Source: Verrucomicrobiota bacterium (GTDB lineage Bacteria > Verrucomicrobiota > Verrucomicrobiia > Methylacidiphilales > Verrucolacustridaceae). Taken from it: a stretch of DNA of 40,705 nt. The notes beneath the pieces are model-generated. The model made no database searches, was not told where the DNA came from, and saw only the letters and a list, made by a program, of their open reading frames with translations. A program made the translations under genes and the position numbers. Where the stretch lies: positions 1-40,705 of the forward strand of contig RHAF01000002.1 in assembly GCA_010028775.1 (NCBI GenBank), in the 5' to 3' direction. This document shows, one piece after another, positions 1-6,776 of this stretch (the first letter of the stretch is position 1; the number at the start of each line of letters is the position of its first letter).

Positions 1-1
1 C

Positions 2-994
2 AGCCTCAACCCCCTGCGCCGCCGCAAAGTCGCCGTCATCGGCTTCGGCTCCCAGGGACATGCCCACGCCCTCAACCTCAAGAACAGCGGCATCCGGGTG
101 ACCATCGGACTCTACAAAGGCAGCAAATCCATACCCGTGGCGAAAAAACACGGCTTCAAGGTTCTCCCCACCGCGGAGGCGGTTCGCGGGGCCGACGTGA
201 TTTTTGTCGCCGTTCCCGACCTGAAAATCCCCGCCGTGTACGAAAAGGACATCGCCCCCAACCTTCGCAAGGGTCAGTGTCTTCTCTTCAGCCACGGATT
301 CGCCATTCACTACAAAACCGTCCGCCCCCCGAAGAATGTCGACGTGATCCTCGTCGCGCCCAAGGGGCCCGGACACATCGTCCGACGGCAGTACCAGGAG
401 GGCCGGGGCGTGCCCGCCCTGTTCGCCGTCCAACAAAACCCGTCCGGCCAGGCACGCGCCATCGCCATGGCCTGGGCCCGCGGAATCGGCGCCACGCGCG
501 CCGGCCTGCTGCAGACCACCTTTAAGGAGGAGACGGAGACCGATCTTTTCGGCGAACAGGCCGTGTTGTGCGGGGGAACCTCCGCCCTGATCCAGGCCGG
601 GTTTGAGGTCTTGGTGAAGGCCGGCTACCAACCGGAGGTCGCCTACTTTGAGGTTCTGCATGAATTGAAGCTCATCGTGGACCTGATCAACGAATCCGGC
701 ATCGCCGGCATGCGCTTCTCGATCTCCGAGACGGCCAAGTACGGGGATGTCACCCGCGGACCCCGCGTGGTGGATGCCCGGACGAAAAAGGCCATGCAGT
801 CGGTCCTCCAGGAAATCCGTAACGGGAAATTCGCCCGCGAATGGGTCAAGGAGAGCCGCACCGGCATGAAGCGCTATCACAAGCTGCTGAAGCAGGGCGA
901 GAAGCACCCCATCGAAAAAACGGGGGCCCGCCTCCGCGGCCTAATGCCCTGGATCCGTCGCCGGAACCTCAAGGGCGCCCAAGCCGCGTACTAA
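2..994 (+). CDS. ilvC: Ketol-acid reductoisomerase, 5' end missing
   Basis: This enzyme isomerises and reduces 2-acetolactate (or 2-aceto-2-hydroxybutyrate) with NADPH in valine, leucine and isoleucine synthesis; it is cytoplasmic. The reading frame is open from base 2, and the window cuts off roughly the first 10-20 residues. The NADPH-binding Rossmann loop GFGSQGHAHA is visible at once. The C-terminal knotted domain carries the metal-binding acidic residues in ETDLFGEQAVLCGG and in the HELKLIVDLINESG helix, and the SISETAKYGD segment. About 330 residues are visible, which fits the short class I form (about 338). leuA follows 62 bases downstream on the same strand, so the two branched-chain genes are probably co-transcribed. 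No promoter can be judged because the start lies outside the window. Identification is secure. Confidence 0.96.
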   Translation, partial: SLNPLRRRKVAVIGFGSQGHAHALNLKNSGIRVTIGLYKGSKSIPVAKKHGFKVLPTAEAVRGADVIFVAVPDLKIPAVYEKDIAPNLRKGQCLLFSHGFAIHYKTVRPPKNVDVILVAPKGPGHIVRRQYQEGRGVPALFAVQQNPSGQARAIAMAWARGIGATRAGLLQTTFKEETETDLFGEQAVLCGGTSALIQAGFEVLVKAGYQPEVAYFEVLHELKLIVDLINESGIAGMRFSISETAKYGDVTRGPRVVDARTKKAMQSVLQEIRNGKFAREWVKESRTGMKRYHKLLKQGEKHPIEKTGARLRGLMPWIRRRNLKGAQAAY

Positions 995-1056
995 GGCAAC
1001 CCCCACGCCTCCCCGCCGGAGGTGCAACTTCCGCCTTTTCAGGCTAGGCTATTCCC

Positions 1057-2622
1057 ATGGCCAGCGATCGCATTCTGATTTTTGACACCACTCTCCGGGA
1101 CGGAGAGCAGTGCCCCGGTGCGGCCATGACTCCCCGGCAAAAGCTGGAGGTGGCCCGGCAACTGGCACGCTTGGGCGTGGACATCATCGAGGCCGGATTC
1201 CCCATCGCCAGCCAGGGGGATTTTGATTCTGTCCGGGAGATTGCCCGGGTGGTCCGCGGGCCGGTGATCTGCGGGTTGGCCCGCTGTGTACCGGCCGATA
1301 TCGATGCCGCCGGGGCAGCGGTGAAACCCGCCGGGAAAAAGGGGCGGATCCACGTCTTTCTCGGCACCAGCAAAATCCACCGCGAGTTCAAGCTGGGCAA
1401 GGCCCGGGATGAAATCCTCCGCTTGGCCGCCGAGGGAGTGCGCCGGGCCTGCAAGTTCACCCCGAATGTGGAATTTTCCCCGGAGGATGCCTCGCGCACG
1501 GAGATCGACTTCCTCGTCGAGGTGGTGGAAGCCGCCATCGGCGCCGGAGCCACCACCATCAACCTTCCCGACACCACCGGCTACGCCACCCCGGAAGAGT
1601 ACGGCCGGATGTTTGCCGAGGTAATCGCCCGCGCCCGCGGCTCGGAAAACGCCATCTTCAGCACCCACTGCCACAATGATCTCGGTTTGGCGGTGGCCAA
1701 CTCGCTGGCCGGCGTTCAGTCCGGCGCCCGGCAGGTCGAATGCACCCTCAACGGCATCGGGGAGCGGGCCGGTAATGCCGCCTTGGAGGAGATCGTCATG
1801 GCTTTGCGCACCCGGCAGGATGCCTTTTCCCACCTGTACACGGGCATCCAGACAAGGGAGATCGTCCGTTCCTCCCGCCTGGTTTCCGCGGCCTGCAGTT
1901 TCGCGGTTCCTCGCAACAAGGCCATCGTCGGCCTGAACGCCTTTGCCCACAGCTCCGGCATCCACCAGGACGGCATCCTGAAAAAACGGGAAACCTACGA
2001 AATCATGGATCCCGAGGAAGTCGGCTGGGGAAAAACGGAGCTCCCGCTGACCAAACACAGCGGAAGGGCGGCCGTGGCCTCCCGCCTCAAGCACCTCGGA
2101 TACGCCCTGAAGCCGGCCGAACTGCAGGCTGTTTTCACGCGCTTCAAGGAGATCGGCGACCGGAAAAAGTTTGTTTATGACGACGACTTGGTCTCTCTCG
2201 TGGGAGCCCAGATCCAGGTGGCCCGGGAGACCTATTCCCTGGAAAGCCTGCATGTCGCATCCGGGACCGGCGAGAAACCGGTGGCCAAGATTTCCCTGAA
2301 GCGGGGACGGCAGACGTTGTCCGCCACCGGGACCGGGGACGGTGCGGTGGATGCCGTGCTGAAAACCATCGACCGCATCACCGGTCTCCGGGGACACCTC
2401 CTCGACTACCAGGTGCGGGCCGTGACGGAGGGCAAGGACGCGGTGGGAGAGGTCAGCCTCAGCGTGCGTTTTGACTCCAAGGGAGAGGCGGCAGCCGGAC
2501 GGGCCGCAGCCACGGATGTGATCGAATCAAGCGGCCGCGCCTATCTGGCGGCCTCCAACCGTTGGCTTGCCGAAGGCGGCCGGGCCTCCAAAAAGACCCG
2601 GCGCGCCTTGGGCCAACCTTAA
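1057..2622 (+). CDS. leuA: 2-isopropylmalate synthase
   Basis: Catalyses the first committed step of leucine synthesis, condensing acetyl-CoA with 2-ketoisovalerate; cytoplasmic. The 521 residues match the usual length of about 510-520. The TIM-barrel N-terminus has FDTTLRDGEQCPG (Arg14 and metal-binding Asp15), and the second metal motif is the HxH at residues 204 and 206 in STHCHNDLG. LNGIGERAGNAALEE is also diagnostic. After a linker, roughly residues 390-500 form the LeuA dimer/allosteric domain (DDLVSLVGAQIQV onwards), so leucine feedback inhibition is expected. The ATG at 1057 has no clear Shine-Dalgarno sequence. The gene lies just behind ilvC and ends 4 bases before the stop of the convergent RRM gene. 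A homocitrate- or citramalate-synthase role is less likely because of the ilvC partner. Confidence 0.95.
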   Translation: MASDRILIFDTTLRDGEQCPGAAMTPRQKLEVARQLARLGVDIIEAGFPIASQGDFDSVREIARVVRGPVICGLARCVPADIDAAGAAVKPAGKKGRIHVFLGTSKIHREFKLGKARDEILRLAAEGVRRACKFTPNVEFSPEDASRTEIDFLVEVVEAAIGAGATTINLPDTTGYATPEEYGRMFAEVIARARGSENAIFSTHCHNDLGLAVANSLAGVQSGARQVECTLNGIGERAGNAALEEIVMALRTRQDAFSHLYTGIQTREIVRSSRLVSAACSFAVPRNKAIVGLNAFAHSSGIHQDGILKKRETYEIMDPEEVGWGKTELPLTKHSGRAAVASRLKHLGYALKPAELQAVFTRFKEIGDRKKFVYDDDLVSLVGAQIQVARETYSLESLHVASGTGEKPVAKISLKRGRQTLSATGTGDGAVDAVLKTIDRITGLRGHLLDYQVRAVTEGKDAVGEVSLSVRFDSKGEAAAGRAAATDVIESSGRAYLAASNRWLAEGGRASKKTRRALGQP

Positions 2623-2626
2623 ACCA

Positions 2627-3262
2627 TCAATCGAAACTCGGATTGCGGGGGCCACTCTCGTAATCGAATTCAGAGGAGCGCTCGCGGGAATCCTCGCGGT
2701 GCGGCCGGTCATCCCGACGATCCCGACGAGGTCCGCCATCCCGTTCCCCGACCGACTTGGCACCGTTGACAATGAGCAAACGCCCCATGAAATCGGTATC
2801 GTGGAGTTTCTTGGCGGCATCCTGGGCCCCTTCGAGGGTTTGCATCTCGACGAAACCAAACCCCTTGGAGTTCGATCCCTTGTCGCGCACCACCTCAACG
2901 TTTTTCACCCCCGCCACTTTGGCAAAGTGGTCGAAGATGTCGCTTTCCGAGGCGTCATAGGAGAGGTTGCCCACGTAGAGCCGCGGGGTAAGCACCTCCA
3001 TCGGGGGCGCTGAACGCGGCGGCCGGGGCGCCCGGGGGGCGTCAGCACGACCGTTCCGTGGGCGATCCTGGCTGAAGGAGGGTTTGGAAGATTCCCCACC
3101 CAATCCGATCAATCGCTTTAAAAATCCCCAAAACCCTCCGCCTCCGGACTTGTGTTCGCGGCGGGAACCGCCCCGATCCCCACCATAACGGTGGTGACGA
3201 CGGCGACGGCGTTCGTGGGGCCCGCCTCCCTGGCGGGATCCGTATCTGGGATTGTGACTCAT
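2627..3262 (-). CDS. RRM-domain RNA-binding protein with basic tails
   Basis: A 211-residue protein with a single RNA-recognition motif at about residues 94-170: RNP2 is LYVGNL (95-100) and RNP1 is KGFGFVEM (133-140). Such bacterial RRM proteins bind single-stranded RNA and are often cold- or stress-linked; that is family knowledge, not shown here. The domain is flanked by low-complexity tails: residues 1-40 are rich in Arg, Gly and His (an RGG-like region), and the C-terminus is rich in Arg, Asp and Glu. A short hydrophobic segment (FWGFLKRLIGLGG, 44-56) lies in the N-terminal tail. Many bacterial RRM proteins are only 80-120 residues, so the long disordered arms are notable. The ATG at 3262 has no obvious ribosome binding site but is preceded by a GC-rich hairpin. 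It is convergent with leuA. Confidence 0.9.
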   Translation of the reverse strand: MSHNPRYGSRQGGGPHERRRRRHHRYGGDRGGSRREHKSGGGGFWGFLKRLIGLGGESSKPSFSQDRPRNGRADAPRAPRPPRSAPPMEVLTPRLYVGNLSYDASESDIFDHFAKVAGVKNVEVVRDKGSNSKGFGFVEMQTLEGAQDAAKKLHDTDFMGRLLIVNGAKSVGERDGGPRRDRRDDRPHREDSRERSSEFDYESGPRNPSFD

Positions 3263-3303
3263 GTTTTAATGTGCGGCGGAAAGATAGGGCCCGTGCGGAC
3301 CAA

Positions 3304-3322
3304 TCGGGCGAACAGCGCCCGA
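3304..3322 (-). promoter_or_regulatory. GC-rich hairpin in the RRM gene leader
   Basis: TCGGGCG and CGCCCGA form a perfect 7-bp stem around a 5-base loop (AACAG on the plus strand). It lies about 42-60 bases upstream of the RRM start codon on the minus strand, where it would be part of the 5' leader if transcription starts further upstream. Without a T tract it does not look like a terminator. A role in mRNA stability or translational control is inference only. Confidence 0.4.
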
Positions 3323-3407
3323 GGGACAGGGGGGGCGGCCAGATCGGCCAATCCTTCACCCCTGTGAGTTACTTTATCGTTCTCTTTGGGTCTGCGAGAA
3401 GGGTGGG

Positions 3408-3465
3408 AGCGCTGAATGGGATTCGGACCAGATCTCGTTCGATCTCAACCCCGAATCAAAGCGCT
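3408..3465. other. Long imperfect hairpin, possible structured RNA
   Basis: Three nested complementary segments: AGCGCT (3408-3413) with AGCGCT (3460-3465), GATTCGG (3420-3426) with CCGAATC (3451-3457), and AGATC (3430-3434) with GATCT (3441-3445) closing on a 6-base loop. Together they fold 58 bases into one extended stem with internal loops, on either strand. It could be a small RNA, or a leader element of the RRM gene. It is not a tRNA: no cloverleaf can be made. It also lacks the signal recognition particle RNA core motif. Confidence 0.4.
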
Positions 3466-3498
3466 ACTTGCGCAACTTCCCGCCGTACTCCTTTCAAG

Positions 3499-3523
3499 AA
3501 AAAAACTTTATCCACAAATAAAG
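3499..3523 (-). terminator. Probable weak terminator of the 3582-4686 operon
   Basis: Read on the minus strand, a 6-bp stem CTTTAT/ATAAAG (3518-3523 with 3506-3511, loop of 6) is followed directly by seven T residues. It lies about 60 bases after the stop codon of the minus-strand gene ending at 3582, as expected for an intrinsic terminator. The stem is A/T-rich and therefore weak. Confidence 0.5.
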
Positions 3524-3581
3524 GTGATGGCAAGAAAATCGCAATCCGTTTAAGGATAATGCTTTAAGTCCAGTTCGGTTG

Positions 3582-4070
3582 TCAGGTGCTGGCCTTCGCC
3601 TCAAGCATGGGGGCCACATTCACGCTGCCGTTGCCCAGATAGAATCCGGCTCCGGCCTGCTGCGGGAGAAGCATCATCGCCAAGGCCTCCTTCCATGTTC
3701 CATCGACCCAGTAGGGATTTCCCAGAAAATCACCGGTTTGACCAAACTCACCGTAAAACCAGGTATAGTTGTCCAAACCCTCGGCAAAACCACCTTGCTG
3801 GGCCACGACCAGGGTTTTTCTGCCATCCTTGCCGTCCTCAGCCTGACAGATCAACTCCCCACCATCCTGCAACGTCCAGCGCACATCCCAGTAGGTCGTG
3901 TCACCTTCCGTCCAAGTCGAGCCATAGGTCCGGACCATCTGACTGAGTGCCCTGGCAAAGCGGTTCCAATCATCCACCGCCCACTCGCTGGGCTGCAGGA
4001 TCTGCTGCACCCGCTGCAGTCGGGTTCTCCACTCTTGGGTGATCCGGCGAAGTTCGACGCGGCTGATCAT
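3582..4070 (-). CDS. Hypothetical protein, 162 residues
   Basis: I do not recognise this family. The protein is soluble in appearance, with no signal peptide or membrane segment. It begins with an amphipathic helical region (residues 1-45, rich in Arg, Gln and Leu) and continues with a Trp- and Tyr-rich part (YWDVRWTLQDGG, DNYTWFYGEF, GNPYWVDGTW) that looks like a small beta-rich fold. It starts 7 bases after the stop of the upstream membrane/coiled-coil gene, so both are very likely one transcription unit and may act together. A weak terminator follows at 3499-3523. Reading-frame quality and operon position support a real gene; no function is proposed. Confidence 0.75.
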   Translation of the reverse strand: MISRVELRRITQEWRTRLQRVQQILQPSEWAVDDWNRFARALSQMVRTYGSTWTEGDTTYWDVRWTLQDGGELICQAEDGKDGRKTLVVAQQGGFAEGLDNYTWFYGEFGQTGDFLGNPYWVDGTWKEALAMMLLPQQAGAGFYLGNGSVNVAPMLEAKAST

Positions 4071-4077
4071 GACTCAC

Positions 4078-4686
4078 TCAGCGGCGGCGTTCGCCTGAAT
4101 CCCCCTCGAGGTTGGAGAGTCGCTGGCGAAGAACCCCGATATCCTTCTCCTGCCGGTTCAGCTGCGCCTTGGCCTGCTCGATCAGAGATTGCTGCTTGGC
4201 CAGTTGAGCCCCGGCCGATTCGAGGCCGCTGGCCAGCTCCGCATCTCTTGCCTGAAGGGAGGCCAGCTCCTTGTTGATCCTCTGCTCCATTTGGTCGACG
4301 GTCACACTCTGCCGCTGGATCTGCTTCCAAAGAACGTAACCACCAAAACAGGAGAGAGTCGCGCATCCAACAATGATCAGAAGCAACGCCAGCCCCACCC
4401 CGCTGAGGATGGAGCTGACCGCCCTCTGCTCCTTGCGTTGGCGGTCGATGCTGCGTTTGACGTTCAGGGCACTCGGGGTGGATGGATTCATGGCAGGCTC
4501 CTCTGGCTGGGTTTTGGACGATGAGGTTGTGGAGGTTTGGTACGTGGGATATCCGGCGGGGCGGGGGGGCCCCTTGATCACCACCACATCCGGGTCCTGT
4601 CCCTCCTGTTTGGGGACGGCTGATGCCGCCCCAAATGGAAGCTCAGGCTCCCCGGCAGATGATGAGTGGCTGAAGGTTTCCTTCAT
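4078..4686 (-). CDS. Single-pass membrane protein with coiled coil
   Basis: About 202 residues when started at the ATG at 4686, which has AAGGA just upstream; the frame also offers an ATG at 4713 with no ribosome binding site. The N-terminal part (about 80 residues) is Pro/Ser/Thr-rich and probably disordered. A hydrophobic segment ILSGVGLALLLIIVGCATLS is a clear membrane anchor in the middle. It is followed by about 80 residues of heptad-like coiled coil (EQRINKELASLQARDAELAS, then QAKAQLNRQEKDIGVLRQRL). The topology suggests a cytoplasmic tail, one membrane pass and an extracytoplasmic coiled coil, though the reverse is possible. The partner gene starts 7 bases downstream. No family is recognised. 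Confidence 0.75.
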   Translation of the reverse strand: MKETFSHSSSAGEPELPFGAASAVPKQEGQDPDVVVIKGPPRPAGYPTYQTSTTSSSKTQPEEPAMNPSTPSALNVKRSIDRQRKEQRAVSSILSGVGLALLLIIVGCATLSCFGGYVLWKQIQRQSVTVDQMEQRINKELASLQARDAELASGLESAGAQLAKQQSLIEQAKAQLNRQEKDIGVLRQRLSNLEGDSGERRR

Positions 4687-4803
4687 GGGTCCTTGCCCAC
4701 CGGATCTGAGCATCGAACAGACGCTTGGCGAGCCATTCCTAAACGGCTTTTTACTTAATAGATGATAAATTCCATTTTTCCGATGTAACCGGATTTTTTG
4801 AAA

Positions 4804-5097
4804 TCAGCGGGCCGCTTTATCCGACCGTTGGCCTGCCGCTCCTTGCCCCGCCCATCCTTGTCCGCGCCGGATCAGGCTTTGTGCGTGAATCTGCAAGGCC
4901 TCGTCCGGCCGATGCCACATTCCCTCAAGGATTCGGCAAAGGGATTCCTCCCCTCCCGTTCCCAAGTCCGTGGCCAACCGGAGAAATTCATCGCGGCATT
5001 GGACCGGATAAAGCCCGGGACATGCCTTGGCTCTCTCCTCAAGCTTGGCCAAAAGCTCCTCTCTACGCCGGGAGTATCCGTTGACGTTCTCTTGCAC
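4804..5097 (-). CDS. Possible small hypothetical protein
   Basis: The minus-strand frame from 5097 encodes 97 residues with convincing amphipathic helices (RREELLAKLEERAKACPG, then CRDEFLRLATDLG and EESLCRILEGMWHRPDEALQ) and a basic, Gly-rich tail. The frame stays open up to an ATG at 5235, but that extension is unlike protein and would leave 2 bases between divergent starts. I prefer the GTG at 5097, although no ribosome binding site supports it. The family is unknown. The opposite strand is also open here, so this gene is uncertain. Confidence 0.45.
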   Translation of the reverse strand: MQENVNGYSRRREELLAKLEERAKACPGLYPVQCRDEFLRLATDLGTGGEESLCRILEGMWHRPDEALQIHAQSLIRRGQGWAGQGAAGQRSDKAAR

Positions 5098-5237
5098 GTG
5101 GAGATTTGGGCAAAACGCCCGGCTCCTGTCGAGTCTGCAGGAAAATAATTTGCTCGGAGGGCCGTCCCCTTCCGGCACATCGCAAGTTTTTCCGGCATGG
5201 TTGCCTGCCCCACCCCCATGAAGGCAAACTCCCATTC

Positions 5238-5615
5238 ATGAGGTTTTCCTGGGGATCCGCCGCCGCCGGAACCGCTTTCGGGGCACTGACCGCAGTGGGA
5301 CCCTGGTTCCAGGGCCTTCCCCGTGAATCCGCCGCCCTGTTCTCCGTCGGCCTTTTCCTCACCTACGCCTCGATCGGATTTCTGGTGGGCATCCTACCGA
5401 TGGGCAGCAACCGGTTTGTCGCAGGCGGGCTCTGGGGATTCCTCTACAGCGTTCCCGGTGCCATCTTCACCGCCGTTCCCTATCCCCTGGCGGCGGATGC
5501 GCCGGCTTACTACCGCGAGTTTGTCGGCGGCGGCCTTCGGGCCGTCCTCCTGACCCTGGTTTTCGGATCGCTCGCCGGCATTTGGGCAGCGTGGTTTCGC
5601 CGGCCCAACCCATGA
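5238..5615 (+). CDS. Small integral membrane protein
   Basis: 125 residues with about four hydrophobic segments: residues 5-25 (GSAAAGTAFGALTAVG), 34-54 (LFSVGLFLTYASIGFLVGIL), 60-80 (FVAGGLWGFLYSVPGAIFTA) and 98-118 (LRAVLLTLVFGSLAGIWAAW), ending in a short basic tail. This start gives a membrane protein without the unlikely 44-residue upstream extension, and an AAGG lies about 12 bases before it. Its stop overlaps the next start (ATGA), and the next two genes follow in the same way, so 5238-6369 is one three-gene unit. No family is recognised. Confidence 0.8.
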   Translation: MRFSWGSAAAGTAFGALTAVGPWFQGLPRESAALFSVGLFLTYASIGFLVGILPMGSNRFVAGGLWGFLYSVPGAIFTAVPYPLAADAPAYYREFVGGGLRAVLLTLVFGSLAGIWAAWFRRPNP

Positions 5616-5836
5616 GCTTCTTTCCGATTCTCACCCGGCTGAACGGGCTTCTCTACCGCCGGGATCTCGCCCGGCTCAGCCCCCGCGACCGAACCCTAGC
5701 CCGAACCTGGATGATCCAGTTCTTGAAAGCCAACCACCCCGAGTGGGATTCCAAAAGAATCGACCAGGAATACGAACGCCTGCTCGACTGTCGCCCCATG
5801 GCCATCGACGAGTGGAAAAGGAGAATGAGGGAATGA
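5612..5836 (+). CDS. Small hypothetical protein, 74 residues
   Basis: A short soluble protein beginning MSFFPILTRL, with a basic, helical body (YRRDLARLSPRDRTLARTWM) and a C-terminus rich in Arg and Glu. The start overlaps the stop of the membrane protein gene by ATGA, and its own stop overlaps the next start in the same way, which supports both its reality and translational coupling. Longer starts in this frame reach back inside the membrane gene and are less likely. Function unknown. Confidence 0.75.
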   Translation: MSFFPILTRLNGLLYRRDLARLSPRDRTLARTWMIQFLKANHPEWDSKRIDQEYERLLDCRPMAIDEWKRRMRE

Positions 5837-6369
5837 ACCAGGCTTCCGCGGTTCTGATCCTGGGCCTTGCCCTTTCTCCATGCCTAGCCGAGCCCCCACC
5901 TCAGCCGGTCGCTTTTCGTGTCGGTCCCCTTCTTTTTGAGAGACCGGAAAGCTGGAAATGGGTCAAACCCGAGGGCTCTTTTCGTGCGGCCCAGCTGGAA
6001 AAATCGGTCTCCGGAAAACCCCCTGTCGTCATGGTTTTTTCCCGCTTCCCCGCCGGCGCCGGAGGCACTGTCCAGGCCAACGTCGAGCGATGGGTCGGAC
6101 AGTTTTCCAAAACCACCTACCCCCCGGAGGTGCAGACCATCCCCGGAAAGGTCTGCCCTGTCACCCGGGTCAAGGTCCGCGGTTCCCTGAAAGACGGAAC
6201 TCCCGGGGGCCCGGAAAAGGGAATCCCAGACGCCCTTCTGCTGGGGGCCATCCTGGAGGCCGAGGGGGGGATGATCGTGGTGAAAATCGTTGGACCCGAG
6301 TCCGCCTTGACCCGGGAGGAAAAAACCTTCGATGGCCTGATTTCCGCCGCGACGGAAAAGAAGCCCTAG
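5833..6369 (+). CDS. Secreted hypothetical protein
   Basis: 178 residues with a typical signal peptide (MNQASAVLILGLALSPCLAE; cleavage probably after CLA). The mature part is a single domain with alternating strands, for example PVAFRVGPLLFERPESWKWV and PPVVMVFSRFPAGAGG, and probably resides in the periplasm. No enzyme motif is visible. The ATGA overlap with the preceding small gene fixes the start at 5833. Its stop codon TAG shares the palindrome CTAG with the stop of hisI on the other strand, so the two genes are convergent and overlap by 3 bases. Confidence 0.8.
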   Translation: MNQASAVLILGLALSPCLAEPPPQPVAFRVGPLLFERPESWKWVKPEGSFRAAQLEKSVSGKPPVVMVFSRFPAGAGGTVQANVERWVGQFSKTTYPPEVQTIPGKVCPVTRVKVRGSLKDGTPGGPEKGIPDALLLGAILEAEGGMIVVKIVGPESALTREEKTFDGLISAATEKKP

Positions 6370-6758
6370 TCTTGAATCGCTTCGAGTTCCCCCGAGCCTG
6401 TTAATTTCCAGCGGCGGTAAAAACAGCTCCTCGATCCGGTGTGGCAGGCCGCGCCCCCCGCCGGCAAACGCACCCGCAAGAGAACGCAGTCCTGGTCACA
6501 ATCGATCCTGATCTCCTCTACCTCGAGAAAGTTTCCGGAGGTTTCTCCCTTCACCCACAGCTTGTTTCTCGAGCGGCTGAAGAAGGTCGCCTTACGGTTC
6601 CTGCGGGTTGCCTCCAAGGCCTCGCGGTTCATGTGGGCCACCATGAGAATTTCCCCCGAGGAACTATCCACCGCCACAGCCGTGAGGAGCCCTTGGGCGT
6701 CAAATTTCGGGGCGAACGTCCCCTCGCCCCCGTTTTTTTTGGAAGGCTGGCTTTTCAT
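6366..6758 (-). CDS. hisI: Phosphoribosyl-AMP cyclohydrolase
   Basis: Opens the adenine ring of phosphoribosyl-AMP, the third step of histidine synthesis; cytoplasmic, zinc- and magnesium-dependent. The 130-residue protein is the stand-alone HisI form without a HisE domain. The magnesium site DCDQD (Asp86, 88, 90) and the zinc cysteines Cys91, Cys105 and Cys112 are all present, in DCVLLRVR and ACHTGSRSCFYR. A GGGGAG ribosome binding site lies 7 bases before the ATG. The gene follows the parvulin lipoprotein gene by 18 bases on the minus strand and is probably co-transcribed with it, an unusual partner for a histidine gene. No other his gene is in the window. Confidence 0.95.
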   Translation of the reverse strand: MKSQPSKKNGGEGTFAPKFDAQGLLTAVAVDSSSGEILMVAHMNREALEATRRNRKATFFSRSRNKLWVKGETSGNFLEVEEIRIDCDQDCVLLRVRLPAGGAACHTGSRSCFYRRWKLTGSGELEAIQD

Positions 6759-6776
6759 CCGGGTCTCCCCGGGGCC

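Larger units (their letters stand above)
3263..3581. other. Gene-free stretch between RRM gene and the next minus-strand operon
   Basis: About 320 bases with no convincing protein gene. It would contain the RRM promoter and 5' leader on the minus strand. It holds a 7-bp GC-rich hairpin (3304-3322), a long imperfect hairpin (3408-3465) and an A/T-rich hairpin with a T tract in minus orientation (3499-3523). A plus-strand open frame of about 98 codons crosses it, but its composition is that of structured RNA rather than of a protein, and I do not accept it as a gene. Confidence 0.6.

Noticed and set aside
1039..2397. Long minus-strand open frame opposite leuA
   Set aside because: A shadow of the GC-rich leuA codons; no domain or ribosome binding site is seen.
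3408..3465. Possible tRNA on the minus strand, because the plus strand contains ATTCGGACC
   Set aside because: No acceptor, D and T arms of the right lengths can be formed; the pairing is a single long stem.
3271..3567. Open frame of 98 codons on the plus strand ahead of the RRM gene
   Set aside because: It covers nested hairpins and a terminator-like element, and its residues resemble those obtained when structured RNA is translated.
4786..4797. TCCG/CGGA stem with a T run near 4800 as a terminator
   Set aside because: The stem is only 4 bp and lies on the wrong strand for the uncertain minus-strand gene.
5098..5235. Upstream ATG (5235) extension of the small minus-strand gene
   Set aside because: The extra 46 residues look non-coding and would leave 2 bases between divergent starts.
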